From Solimonas sp036405815 (GTDB lineage Bacteria > Pseudomonadota > Gammaproteobacteria > Nevskiales > Nevskiaceae), in NCBI GenBank assembly GCA_036405815.1, contig DASWWX010000011.1, positions 41,427 to 105,426 on the forward strand: a DNA stretch of 64,000 nucleotides, read 5' to 3'. Below are positions 26,954 through 35,380 of this stretch, one piece after another (the stretch's first letter is position 1; every line of letters starts with the position of its first letter). Position numbers and translations under genes: made by a program. Below the pieces are notes generated by a model. That model saw only the letters and a program-made list of their open reading frames with translations. It had not been told where the DNA came from and searched no databases.

Positions 26954-28630
26954 ATGGCCAAGACGATCGACATCAAGGTTCCGGACATCGGCGACTACCA
27001 GGGCGTGCCGGTGATCGAAGTGCTGGTGAAGGACGGCGACACGGTCGCGGCCGAACAGCCGATCCTGGTGCTGGAATCCGACAAGGCGACGATGGAGGTG
27101 CCGGCGCCCGCTGCGGGCGTCGTGCGTGGCCTCAAGCTGAAAGTCGGCGACAAGGTCTCGCAGGGCGATGCGATCGGACAACTGGAAACCGGCGGGGCCG
27201 ACGACGCGGCCGCGCCGGCACCGGCGGGCAAGGACAGCAAGCCGACCGCCGACAAGCGCGCGCCCACACCGAAGGCCGACGCTGCTGCGCCCGCGTCGCC
27301 GAAAGCCACGACGGGTGCGAATGCCAAACCCGCAGGCGGGCGCAAGGACGTGCGCGTGCCGGACATCGGCAACTACCAGGGCGTGCCGGTGATCGAAGTG
27401 CTGGTCGCCGACGGCGATGCGGTCGAGGCCGAGCAGCCGCTGCTGGTGCTGGAGTCCGACAAGGCGACGATGGAAGTGCCGGCACCGGCCGCCGGCATCG
27501 TGCGCGATCTCAAGCTGAAGGTCGGTGACAAGGTCTCGCAGGGCGATGTGGTCTGCGTGCTGGAAGGCGCAGCCAGCGAAGCGGCTGCCGAGACGGCGCC
27601 TGCACCGGCGCCCTCCCAACCTGCGCCCGCAGCACCCGCGGCGTCGTCCGACAAAGCGCCGACGGCTGTAAAAACCGAAACTGCCGGCGACGCGGCAACG
27701 CCCGCGACATCGGCCGCTGCGAAAGCCGATAGCGAAGCCCCGTACGCCGGGCCTGCCACGCGCAAGTACGCCCGGCAGCTTGGTGTCGACCTGGCACAGG
27801 TGCAGGGCAGCGGCACGCGCGGCCGCATCCAGATCGAGGACGTGCAGTCGTTCGTCAAGCGTCGGCTGTCGACCCCGGCTGCAGGTGCGGCGGTCAGTGG
27901 CGGCGGCATTCCGCCGATTCCGGCCGTGGATTTTTCGCAGTTCGGCGAGATCGAGACCAAGGCGCTGGCGCGCATCCGCAAGCTGTCGGCGGCGCACCTG
28001 CACCGCGCCTGGGTCAACGTGCCGCACGTGACGCAGACCGACGAGGCCGACATCACCGACCTGGAAACCTTCCGCAAGGCGCAATCCGAAGAAGGGGGCG
28101 TCAAGCTCACGCTGCTGCCGTTCATCATCAAGGCGGTCAGCGTCGCGCTGAAGCAGTATCCCGAGTTCAACGCTTCGCTCGCGCCCGACGGCGAAAACCT
28201 GATCCTGAAAAAGTACGTGCACATCGGCTTCGCCGCCGACACGCCGAACGGCCTGGTCGTGCCGGTGGTGCGCCATGCCGATCAGAAGGGCATCGTGCAG
28301 CTGGCGCAGGAGACGGCGGAGCTGGCGAAGAAGGCGCGTGACGGCAAGCTCAAGCCCGACGAGATGAAGGGCGGTTGTTTCTCGATCTCCTCGCTCGGCG
28401 GCATCGGCGGCAGCTTCTTCACGCCGATCGTCAACGCGCCCGAGGTCGGCATCCTCGGCGTCTCCAAGAGCCAGATGAAGCCGGTGTGGGACGGCAAGAC
28501 CTTCCAGCCGCGGCTGATGTGCCCGCTGTCGCTGTCCTACGACCACCGCGTCATCGACGGTGCCTACGCCGCGCGCTTCATCGTGCTGCTCGGCAAGCTG
28601 CTGTCGGACCTGCGCCGGCTGACGCTGTGA
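26954..28630 (+). CDS. aceF: pyruvate dehydrogenase E2 (dihydrolipoyllysine acetyltransferase), two lipoyl domains
   Basis: 558-residue core subunit of the pyruvate dehydrogenase complex. Two lipoyl domains (residues ~1-80 and ~130-205) each carry ESDKATMEVPAP with the modified lysines at 44 and 170. Ala/Pro/Lys-rich flexible linkers separate them from an E1/E3-binding domain (ATRKYARQLGVDLAQVQGSG, ~256-290) and the catalytic domain ending with SLSYDHRVIDGAYAARF. No lpd (E3) gene follows; the next gene is a DNA glycosylase, so E3 must be encoded elsewhere. Confidence 0.99.
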   Translation: MAKTIDIKVPDIGDYQGVPVIEVLVKDGDTVAAEQPILVLESDKATMEVPAPAAGVVRGLKLKVGDKVSQGDAIGQLETGGADDAAAPAPAGKDSKPTADKRAPTPKADAAAPASPKATTGANAKPAGGRKDVRVPDIGNYQGVPVIEVLVADGDAVEAEQPLLVLESDKATMEVPAPAAGIVRDLKLKVGDKVSQGDVVCVLEGAASEAAAETAPAPAPSQPAPAAPAASSDKAPTAVKTETAGDAATPATSAAAKADSEAPYAGPATRKYARQLGVDLAQVQGSGTRGRIQIEDVQSFVKRRLSTPAAGAAVSGGGIPPIPAVDFSQFGEIETKALARIRKLSAAHLHRAWVNVPHVTQTDEADITDLETFRKAQSEEGGVKLTLLPFIIKAVSVALKQYPEFNASLAPDGENLILKKYVHIGFAADTPNGLVVPVVRHADQKGIVQLAQETAELAKKARDGKLKPDEMKGGCFSISSLGGIGGSFFTPIVNAPEVGILGVSKSQMKPVWDGKTFQPRLMCPLSLSYDHRVIDGAYAARFIVLLGKLLSDLRRLTL

Positions 28631-28640
28631 CGCAGCGCTC

Positions 28641-29834
28641 GTGATCCGCAGCCTGGCGCCGGTCTGGGATCGGCACGCACGCGTGCTGATCCTGGGGTCG
28701 ATACCCGGCGAGGAGTCGCTGCGTCGCCAGCAGTACTACGCGCACCCGCGCAATGCGTTCTGGCCGCTGATGGGCTTGCTGTTCGGCGCCGGGCCGGAGC
28801 GGGCTTATGCGGACCGGCTCGCGCGCCTGCGTGCTCGCGGGGTCGCCGTCTGGGACGTGCTGGAACGCTGCGAACGCCACGGCAGTCTCGACAGCGACAT
28901 CCGCCGCGACAGCGAGCGTCCCAATGCGATTCCCGAACTGCTCGCGCGGTTCGATGCGCCGCGTGCGGTCGTGCTCAATGGCCGCAAGGCGCAGGCCTCC
29001 TTCGAACGTTTCATCGCGCCGACATTGCGCGTGCAGCGGCCGCACATTCAGCTTCTGCTCATGCCATCGACCAGTCCGGCACATGCCGCGCTGTCGTACG
29101 TAGACAAACGCAGGGCGTGGTCGCGTATGCTGGAAGCCCTCGACACCCCGGCTCAGGAGATCGGCGCGATGGCCCAGAAGCAAGCCGCTGCAAAGAAACC
29201 CAAGGCGAAGAAACCAGCGAAGAAAGCTGTCGCCAAGAAAAGCGTGAAGAAACCTGCGAAGCCTACCGCCAAGAAGAAGGTGGTCAAGAAGGCGGTCAGG
29301 AAAGTCGCCAAGAAGGTCGTCAAGAAGCCCGCCAAGAAAGCGGTGAAGGTGGCGGCGAAGAAAGCGGCCAAGAAAGTCGCCAGGCCCCGTGCGAAAAAAG
29401 TGGTGGCCAAAAAGGTCGCCAAGAAAGTGGCTAAGAAAGCCGCGCGCCAGCCGGCAGTGAAGAAAGCTGCGGCGCCGGCAGCGCTGCCCAAGCGTGCCGC
29501 TGCCAAACCGGTGGCAGCGCCGGCGACAAAGCCCGCGTCCACCAAACCCAATGCGTCGCCTGCGCCCAAGCCGGTGGCGGTGAAGGCGCCGAAGCCGAAA
29601 CCGGCCGTCGCACCCGCATCGCCCGCGCGCCTTGCCGAGACGCCGCCCTCCGACGAGACGCCGGCTTCCAGCCCAGAGCCGGAGACGATGTCGGTGGGCC
29701 TGTTCAAGCAGCCGCTGCAGAAGCCCGAGCCCTGGCATTTCGGCGGGCGCCAGCATCAGGGCCACGAGCGCGAGCACGTCAAGGCACAGCCGGATGCCGA
29801 GCGGCTGGCTGGCAAGTCGCGCAAGGTTCACTAG
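28641..29834 (+). CDS. hypoxanthine/uracil-DNA glycosylase (UDG family 6-like) fused to a histone H1-like tail
   Basis: 397-residue two-part protein. Residues 1-~168 match the DNA-deoxyinosine glycosylase type of the uracil-DNA glycosylase superfamily: ILGSIPGEESL, YYAHPRNAFWPLMG (Asn38 at the position of the family's active-site Asn) and MPSTSPAHA. Such enzymes excise deaminated bases. Residues ~177-~335 are AKK/PAKKA repeats like bacterial histone H1/AlgP-type proteins, followed by a distinct end (KPEPWHFGGRQHQGHE). An in-frame ATG at 29169, with AGGAG nine bases before it, could also yield the basic part alone. GTG start 10 bp after aceF. Confidence 0.8.
   Translation: MIRSLAPVWDRHARVLILGSIPGEESLRRQQYYAHPRNAFWPLMGLLFGAGPERAYADRLARLRARGVAVWDVLERCERHGSLDSDIRRDSERPNAIPELLARFDAPRAVVLNGRKAQASFERFIAPTLRVQRPHIQLLLMPSTSPAHAALSYVDKRRAWSRMLEALDTPAQEIGAMAQKQAAAKKPKAKKPAKKAVAKKSVKKPAKPTAKKKVVKKAVRKVAKKVVKKPAKKAVKVAAKKAAKKVARPRAKKVVAKKVAKKVAKKAARQPAVKKAAAPAALPKRAAAKPVAAPATKPASTKPNASPAPKPVAVKAPKPKPAVAPASPARLAETPPSDETPASSPEPETMSVGLFKQPLQKPEPWHFGGRQHQGHEREHVKAQPDAERLAGKSRKVH
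29169..29834 (+). CDS. possible internally started histone H1-like (AlgP-like) protein
   Basis: Alternative product of the same frame: ATG at 29169 preceded by AGGAG (29155-29159) at ideal spacing. It would be a 221-residue Lys/Ala/Pro-rich protein beginning MAQKQAAAKKPKAKKPAKKA. Stand-alone proteins of this composition bind DNA non-specifically in several proteobacteria. A C-to-T change in the CAG codon at 29154 would restore separate genes. Whether it is made separately is unknown. Confidence 0.45.
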   Translation: MAQKQAAAKKPKAKKPAKKAVAKKSVKKPAKPTAKKKVVKKAVRKVAKKVVKKPAKKAVKVAAKKAAKKVARPRAKKVVAKKVAKKVAKKAARQPAVKKAAAPAALPKRAAAKPVAAPATKPASTKPNASPAPKPVAVKAPKPKPAVAPASPARLAETPPSDETPASSPEPETMSVGLFKQPLQKPEPWHFGGRQHQGHEREHVKAQPDAERLAGKSRKVH

Positions 29835-29860
29835 CGCTCGAAGCAGACGTCGAGAAAGAC

Positions 29861-29896
29861 AGGCAGCGTGCGGCGCGTTGTGCCCGCACGCTGCCT
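29861..29896. terminator. 13-bp hairpin after the glycosylase/H1-like gene
   Basis: Perfect 13-bp inverted repeat (AGGCAGCGTGCGG / CCGCACGCTGCCT) with a 10-base loop, 26 bp after the stop codon. There is no T-run on the plus strand, so it is either an imperfect terminator or an mRNA 3'-stabilising structure. Confidence 0.5.
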
Positions 29897-29967
29897 GAAC
29901 CCTCGCTGAAGTGGCGGTGGATACGTGGGTACTCAGCCCGCGATTCGATTGTTAGACTCGCCCGCCT

Positions 29968-30576
29968 ATGAATCACAAGACAGTGTTGTGCGCGGTTGGG
30001 CTGTTGGGGTTTTCTTTCGCGATGCCGGTGGTGCAGGCGCAGAGCGGATCGACGCAGTACATCTCCGACGAAATTTCCGTTTCCATTCGTGAAGCGCCAC
30101 GCAACGATGCCGGCATGATCGGCATCATCAAGAGCGGTGCGCGGGTGACGGTGCTGGAGTCGCTGGGGCCTGAGAGCTTTGCGCGCATCCGTACAGCCGA
30201 TGGCCGCACCGGCTGGATCACAGCCCGCTTTCTGACCAACGAGCCGGCGGCCAGCACGCGGCTCGGCGAGGTGCGCAGCGAGCTGGACGGCACCAAGCAG
30301 CAGATTCGCACGCTGGAGAATGACCTGGCGTCGGCCCGCGCACAGCTGGAAAAGGTGCGCCCGGCCTTCGAACTGTCGCGCGAGAACGAGCAGCTCAAGG
30401 CGCAGGCCGCCGAGCAGACGCGAGCCAACGAAGAGCTGCAGGATCGTTACGACGCCGCGCGTCAGCAACGCAAGACGCTGCTGACCGGCGCCGGCCTGAT
30501 CGGCGGCGGCATCATCATCGGTCTGCTGCTGCCGTCGCTGCTGAGCGGCCGACGTCGCCGTTACAGCGACTTCTGA
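29968..30576 (+). CDS. SH3-domain, coiled-coil, membrane-anchored periplasmic protein (TIGR04211/YgiM-like)
   Basis: 202-residue envelope protein. Signal peptide (residues 1-24, cleavage after VQA), bacterial SH3 domain (about 30-95: SVSIREAPRNDAGMIGIIKS), coiled coil (about 100-165, rich in Glu/Gln/Arg/Ala heptads), one C-terminal membrane helix (LIGGGIIIGLLLPSLL) and a short basic cytoplasmic end. This matches the YgiM-type family, whose role is not established; SH3 domains of this kind often bind cell-wall material. Stands alone, 28 bp before a thioesterase. Confidence 0.87.
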   Translation: MNHKTVLCAVGLLGFSFAMPVVQAQSGSTQYISDEISVSIREAPRNDAGMIGIIKSGARVTVLESLGPESFARIRTADGRTGWITARFLTNEPAASTRLGEVRSELDGTKQQIRTLENDLASARAQLEKVRPAFELSRENEQLKAQAAEQTRANEELQDRYDAARQQRKTLLTGAGLIGGGIIIGLLLPSLLSGRRRRYSDF

Positions 30577-30604
30577 TCGCACACTCGGACGCGGGCGCAC
30601 GGAC

Positions 30605-31069
30605 ATGTCGCAGCAGCCATCCGCCGAACGCCCGCGCTTCCGCTACTACCTGCGCGTGCGCTACGGCGAGTGCGATGCGCAGAAGGTCGTGTTCAACGCC
30701 CGCTACGGCGAGTACGTGGATCTGGCGGTCACCGAGTACTTCCGCGCACTGGGTTACGGCAAGGAACTGGCCTCGGGCGAGCTGGACTATCAGCTCGTCA
30801 AGCAGACCACCGAATGGAAGGCGCCGGCGCGGTTCGACGACGTGCTGGAAGCGCGCGTCGAGCCGGTGCAGCTCGGCAACACCTCGTTCACGCTGGCCGT
30901 CGAGTTCCGCCGTCACGGCGAGGACACGCTGCTGACGCGAGCGGAGACGGTGTATGTGCTGGTCGAACCGCATGCACTGCAGAAGCGCGCGCTGCCGGAC
31001 GCCTTGCGCGCCCGCATCCTCGGCGGTGTGGACCGGCTCGTGGATCACGCTGGCGTGCTGCATCCATGA
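30605..31069 (+). CDS. acyl-CoA thioesterase, 4HBT/YbgC-like
   Basis: 154-residue hot-dog-fold thioesterase. RVRYGECDAQKVVFNARYGE carries the catalytic Asp and surrounding residues of the 4-hydroxybenzoyl-CoA thioesterase family. Hydrolysis of an acyl-CoA is inferred; chain length is unknown. Not next to tol-pal genes, so it is not the canonical ybgC. Its stop overlaps the next start (ATGA). Confidence 0.85.
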   Translation: MSQQPSAERPRFRYYLRVRYGECDAQKVVFNARYGEYVDLAVTEYFRALGYGKELASGELDYQLVKQTTEWKAPARFDDVLEARVEPVQLGNTSFTLAVEFRRHGEDTLLTRAETVYVLVEPHALQKRALPDALRARILGGVDRLVDHAGVLHP

Positions 31070-32031
31070 AGCGCGTACTGCTGGTCGTACTGATCGCGCT
31101 GGTGTCGATCGGCGGCGGCATGGTCTGGTGGCAGACCCGGCTCGCCGACGAGGGACTGCGCCAGTACGCGGTGCATGCGGCGCCCGTGGCGGACCCCGAT
31201 GCGCGCGGCCTGCGCGCGACTTGGTTCGGGGTCACTGCGGTGCTGCTCGACGACGGCGAACACCGGCTGTTCATCGATCCCTTCTTCAGCCGGCCTGAGG
31301 GCCTGCTGGCGCTGGCGCGCAACCGCGCGATCGAACCCGATGCCGCGCGTATCGCCGCAGGCCTTGCGCAGGCTGGCATCTCGCGGCTGGACGCGGTGCT
31401 GGTGTCGCACTCGCATTACGACCATGGCATGGATGCCGGCGTCATCGCGCAGCGCACGGGCGCGCGGCTGATCGGCTCGCCTAGCACGCTCAACATCGGT
31501 CGCGGCGCGGGTTTACCGGCGGCGCAACTGCAGACGATGACGCCGAGCGAACCGATCCGCGTCGGTGCGTTCACGATCCGCTTCATCGAGAGTCGCCATG
31601 CCGGCGCCACCGGCGGGCGGCCCACCGGCGAGATCGACGTGCCGCTGCACACGCCGGCGCATTACCTCGACTACAAACTGGGCGGAGCCTGGTCGATCCT
31701 GATTGAGCATCCGCTGGGCACCGTGCTGCATCACGGCAGTGCCGGATTCATGCCGGGCGCGCTGAAGGCTTACCGCGCCGATGCGGTGCTGCTCGGTGTG
31801 GCGCTGATCGACGATGAGGCGACGTACCTGCGCGAGGTCGTCGAAGCGGTTGGCGCGCGGCGCGTGCTGCCAACGCATTGGGACGACTTCACGCGCGGAC
31901 TCGATCGGCCGTTGCGACCGTTTCCGTTCACGGTGAACCTGCCGGCGTTCTTCGCGCAGGCCGAGGCCCGGCACGTGCAGGTGCAGACCTTTACGCTGGC
32001 GCAGCCGACGATGTTGTTCGCGGCGCCCTGA
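31066..32031 (+). CDS. membrane-anchored metallo-beta-lactamase-fold hydrolase
   Basis: 321-residue protein. Residues 4-20 form a membrane anchor or signal (VLLVVLIALVSIGGGMVWW); the rest is a metallo-beta-lactamase fold with VSHSHYDHGMD (HxHxDH zinc motif), further metal ligands in HHGSAGF and LPTHWDDF. The pattern resembles the UlaG/NAPE-PLD-like group, which act on phosphodiesters or lactones. Start overlaps the thioesterase stop, so the pair is coupled. Confidence 0.83.
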   Translation: MKRVLLVVLIALVSIGGGMVWWQTRLADEGLRQYAVHAAPVADPDARGLRATWFGVTAVLLDDGEHRLFIDPFFSRPEGLLALARNRAIEPDAARIAAGLAQAGISRLDAVLVSHSHYDHGMDAGVIAQRTGARLIGSPSTLNIGRGAGLPAAQLQTMTPSEPIRVGAFTIRFIESRHAGATGGRPTGEIDVPLHTPAHYLDYKLGGAWSILIEHPLGTVLHHGSAGFMPGALKAYRADAVLLGVALIDDEATYLREVVEAVGARRVLPTHWDDFTRGLDRPLRPFPFTVNLPAFFAQAEARHVQVQTFTLAQPTMLFAAP

Positions 32032-32137
32032 GCGCGCCGCCGGGTTGGCGCGACGGCGATGCGACCACCAGGCTCACGATCACGAGCTATAGGACGCGGC
32101 GCCGTTGGAAAAGGCTTGCGGATCAAGGGAGAGGCCG

Positions 32138-32938
32138 ATGAGCGTGGACCGCAGACGTTTCATGCAGATCGCAACGGGCGGCCTGATCGCCGGCGCATGG
32201 CCGGGGATCGCTGCCAGCGGCGGTGCGGATACCCGCCGCATCCGTGCCCTGGCGTTTGATGCCTTCCCGATCTTCGATCCGCGACCGATCGCAGCGCGCG
32301 CCGAGGCCGAGTTTCCGGGGCAGGGCGTGGCGCTGATGAATGCCTGGCGCATCCGGCAGTTCGAGTATCAGTGGCTACGCGCGTTGTCCGGCCGATACGT
32401 GAATTTTCTCGATGCGACGTCCGACGGACTGCGTTTTGCCGCGCAGCAGCTGCAATTGCCATTGAGCGAGGCGCAGCACGCGGCGCTGATGGCGCCATGG
32501 TCGGAGCTGCGCGTCTGGCCCGATACGGCGGCGGCGCTGGAAACCCTGCGAGCGGCTGGACTGCGCCTGGCCCTGCTGTCCAACATGACCGAGGCCATGC
32601 TCAGCAGCGGACTGGCGCGGGCGCAGCTCGATCCGCTATTCGACGCGGTCATCAGCACCGATGCGCAGCGCACCTACAAGCCCGACCCGCGGGCCTATCA
32701 GATGGGCGTGGACCGTCTGGGCCTGCGCAAGGAAGAGATCCTGTTCGTCGCCTTTGCCGGCTGGGACGTGGCGGGCGCGAAGTGGTTCGGCTATCCGACC
32801 TACTGGCTCAATCGCGCGGGCGCGCCACCGGAGCAGCTGGGCGTGCAGGCGGACGCCGAAGGCGCCGACTTCGCCGCGCTGCTGCGCCATGTGCTGCCCA
32901 TGACGGCTGCGAAGGACGGCAATGCCGCAAATCCCTGA
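32138..32938 (+). CDS. haloacid dehalogenase-like hydrolase with twin-arginine signal
   Basis: 266-residue HAD-superfamily protein resembling type II 2-haloacid dehalogenases, which hydrolyse L-2-haloacids using an Asp nucleophile. Visible: ALAFDAF (nucleophile Asp), EYQWLRAL, LALLSNMTEAML, YKPDPRAYQ and AGWDVAGAKWFGYP. Two oddities: the usual FDAxGTL loop reads FDAFPIFD, and the protein starts with a twin-arginine export signal (DRRRFMQIATGGLIAGAW), whereas known dehalogenases are cytoplasmic. ATG chosen for the GGGAGAGG just upstream. Substrate uncertain. Confidence 0.82.
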   Translation: MSVDRRRFMQIATGGLIAGAWPGIAASGGADTRRIRALAFDAFPIFDPRPIAARAEAEFPGQGVALMNAWRIRQFEYQWLRALSGRYVNFLDATSDGLRFAAQQLQLPLSEAQHAALMAPWSELRVWPDTAAALETLRAAGLRLALLSNMTEAMLSSGLARAQLDPLFDAVISTDAQRTYKPDPRAYQMGVDRLGLRKEEILFVAFAGWDVAGAKWFGYPTYWLNRAGAPPEQLGVQADAEGADFAALLRHVLPMTAAKDGNAANP

Positions 32939-32980
32939 AACGACCCCCGCGCCGACGTCGCGGGTGTCGTCGCCGGTTCG

Positions 32981-34861
32981 TTACGGGCTGGCCGTCGCTG
33001 GCAGATCGAGGATCTTGGCGATCGCGTCCTGCGCGATCGGGTGATAGCCGGCGCGCGTTTCCGCGAAGATGTCGCGCGCGAACGCGCGGCCGTCCTCGGT
33101 TCGCGCCAGCTCCTGGTAGATCGGACGGATCAGCAGCATGCGGCCGATGCGACGCAGGTACCCGTCGATCACCGGGTAGACCGGCGAGTAGTCGTTGGCC
33201 AGTGCGGCGCGATACCAGCGCGAGGCCAGTACCGGGTTGCGCGAACGCGTCAGGTTGAAGCGGTCGTCGAGATCGATCAGCTGCTCCTGCGACAAGCCGG
33301 TCGGCAGCTTGTCGAAGAAGTATTGCCACTGCCGCGTGCTCCAGGTCTTCGTGTCGAGTTGTGCGGTGCTGATGTGGCCCTTGAGCCAGCCTTCGCGCTG
33401 CGCGTCGACGCGATCGAAGGCGTCGGAGACCGGCCACACCGTGTCGGCCGGCATCTGCGGCGAATAGATCCATTCCCGCACCTTGGCGGCGCTGACGACG
33501 CCGGGTCGCTTCGACAGCAGCTCGGCATCGAGGAAGGCGACGAAGTCGGCGGTGCGCGCTGACTGGAACGCGCGCGAATCGAACCACTTGCGCAGGAAGG
33601 CGTCGAACTCGGCGCGACCGAACTTCGATTCGAGGTAGGCGAGGAACAAGGCGCCGCGTTCGTAGGGCACGTCGCCGACATTGTCGTCCGGATCGCGGCC
33701 GGCCAGGCGGGGCGACAGCGTGCGGTCGCCGGGCACGCGGATCTTGGCCAGCGTGTCCTTGAGATCGTTGGCGCCCAGCGCGCGTTCCTGTGCGGCGCGA
33801 TCGGCGCCGTAAATCTCTTCCATGATGCGGAAGGTCAGGTGGTTGGTGAAGCCCTCGTTGAGCCAGAAGTCGTCCCAGACCGCGTTGGTGACGAGATTGC
33901 CCGACCAGGAGTGGGCCAGCTCATGCGCGACCAGCGAGACCAGCGACTTGTCGCCGGCGATCACGGTTGGCGAGGCGAAGGTCAGGCGCGGATTCTCCAT
34001 GCCGCCGTAAGGGAAGCTGGGCGGCAGAATCAGGATGTCGTAGCGACCCCAGCGATAGGGGCCGTAGATCGCCTCCGAGCGCTCCATCATGCGCTCGGTG
34101 TCCTCGAACTCCTTGGCGGCGGCGCGGACCACGGAACGCTCGGCGTAAACGCCGGTGCGCGGCCCGATCGCGCGGAACTCCAGGTCGCCGACCGCGATCG
34201 CCATCAGATAGGACGGGATGCGCTGCGGCATGCGGAAGCGATACTCGCCGTTGTGCTGGGCCTTGGTGTCGTTCTCCGCACTCATCACGGCGAGCAGCGA
34301 TTTGGGCGTGCGCACACGCGCCTCGTAGGTGAAGCGCACGGCCGGCGTGTCCTGCAGCGGAATCCAGCTGCGCGCATGGATGGCCTGCGACTGCGAATAG
34401 AGGAACGGATGCTTCTTGTCGGCCGTCTGTGCCGGCGTCAGCCACTGCAGGCCCGAGGCGTCGGGGCGCGTGGTGTAGCGCACGCGCACGCGATCGGTGT
34501 TGGCCGGCATCGAGATCGCCAGTGCGCTGCCGAGGATCGGATCGCGAGGCGCCAGGCGCCAGGCGGTCTTGGCGTAGCGCCCGCCGCGGCCGGCTTCCAC
34601 CGAGACGATGTCGAGGTCGCGCGTGTCCAGTACCAGCGTTTGCGCGGCGACATCGTGTCGCTGCAGTCGCAGCTCTGCGACGCCTTCGAGCACGCGCTTG
34701 CCGAAGTCGACGCGCAGGTCGAGCGCCAGGTGCTCGGTGCTGAACTGCGTCGGATCGGCGTAGGAATGCGGATCGCGTTGCACCGGCGGCGGCATCGTCG
34801 GCGGCAACAGACTGCAGGCGCCGAGCGTCAGCAGCGGCAACAGGGAGAGGAGTCGGAGCAT
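32981..34861 (-). CDS. M1 family metallopeptidase, lipoprotein
   Basis: 626-residue aminopeptidase N/leukotriene A4 hydrolase-like enzyme. GGMENPRLTF is the exopeptidase (GxMEN) motif; His313-Glu-Leu-Ala-His317 with Glu336 (HEXXH-x18-E) binds the catalytic zinc. The start MLRLLSLLPLLTLGACSLL gives a lipobox with Cys16, so it is probably membrane-tethered and trims peptides in the periplasm. The C-terminal armadillo-like half supports LTA4H-type architecture. The longer upstream frame overlaps other sequence and is not needed. Confidence 0.94.
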   Translation of the reverse strand: MLRLLSLLPLLTLGACSLLPPTMPPPVQRDPHSYADPTQFSTEHLALDLRVDFGKRVLEGVAELRLQRHDVAAQTLVLDTRDLDIVSVEAGRGGRYAKTAWRLAPRDPILGSALAISMPANTDRVRVRYTTRPDASGLQWLTPAQTADKKHPFLYSQSQAIHARSWIPLQDTPAVRFTYEARVRTPKSLLAVMSAENDTKAQHNGEYRFRMPQRIPSYLMAIAVGDLEFRAIGPRTGVYAERSVVRAAAKEFEDTERMMERSEAIYGPYRWGRYDILILPPSFPYGGMENPRLTFASPTVIAGDKSLVSLVAHELAHSWSGNLVTNAVWDDFWLNEGFTNHLTFRIMEEIYGADRAAQERALGANDLKDTLAKIRVPGDRTLSPRLAGRDPDDNVGDVPYERGALFLAYLESKFGRAEFDAFLRKWFDSRAFQSARTADFVAFLDAELLSKRPGVVSAAKVREWIYSPQMPADTVWPVSDAFDRVDAQREGWLKGHISTAQLDTKTWSTRQWQYFFDKLPTGLSQEQLIDLDDRFNLTRSRNPVLASRWYRAALANDYSPVYPVIDGYLRRIGRMLLIRPIYQELARTEDGRAFARDIFAETRAGYHPIAQDAIAKILDLPATASP

Positions 34862-35003
34862 GGGACGTTCAAGAGGCGTGTTCGGAGACCCGGCGATCTT
34901 ACCCAAGCTGCCGCCAACGCTCATGGGCGATTTTCCTTGTGCGCGGCTTGCGGTGCCGCAGGGCCTGCGGCAGGCTGGATGGCCCCGTTCCCGGAGTGAT
35001 GCC

Positions 35004-35315
35004 GTGAAACGTCTCGTCCCGTTATCCGCCGTCCTTGGCCTTGTGCTGGGCCTGGGCCTGAGTGCCTGCAATGGAACCCCTGCAATGAGTGCTGGATCCA
35101 CGCCCAAGCCGGTGGCCGGCTTCGTCGCCGACATGCCGGCCTTCGACGCTTTCATCGCCACGCACCCGACCGCCGCGCAGTTCAAGGCGGCGTATCCGGA
35201 CGTGCAGCTGGTGATGCCGGGCGATATCACCACCAAGGAATTCCGTAGCAACAACAGCCGCTACTTCGCCGAGTTCGATGCGCAGAACCGCATCACCGGC
35301 GGCAAATTCATGTAG
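35004..35315 (+). CDS. small lipoprotein of unknown function
   Basis: 103-residue predicted lipoprotein. Signal and lipobox: GLVLGLGLSACNG; mature protein about 80 residues with FRSNNSRYFAEFDAQNRITG near its end, a pattern seen in small secreted proteobacterial proteins of unknown function. The GTG start is preferred over the upstream frame because GGAG lies seven bases before it and it starts a proper signal. Divergent from the M1 peptidase. Function unknown. Confidence 0.7.
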   Translation: MKRLVPLSAVLGLVLGLGLSACNGTPAMSAGSTPKPVAGFVADMPAFDAFIATHPTAAQFKAAYPDVQLVMPGDITTKEFRSNNSRYFAEFDAQNRITGGKFM

Positions 35316-35319
35316 CCAT

Positions 35320-35351
35320 AAAAAAGCGGGCGCATCTGGCGATGCGCCCGC
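35320..35351 (-). terminator. intrinsic terminator of the YceI/cytochrome b561 operon
   Basis: An 11-bp perfect stem (GCGGGCGCATC / GATGCGCCCGC) with a 4-base loop, followed on the minus strand by six T. It sits 29 bp after the YceI stop codon, a textbook intrinsic terminator. On the plus strand the hairpin lacks a T-run. Confidence 0.88.
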
Positions 35352-35380
35352 GGGGACGGCTGAACGAAGTGGGCCGGCGC

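Noticed and set aside
34862..35003. Upstream extension of the small lipoprotein frame starting at 34860
   Set aside because: Would give 48 unrelated residues before the signal peptide; GTG 35004 has a good ribosome-binding site.
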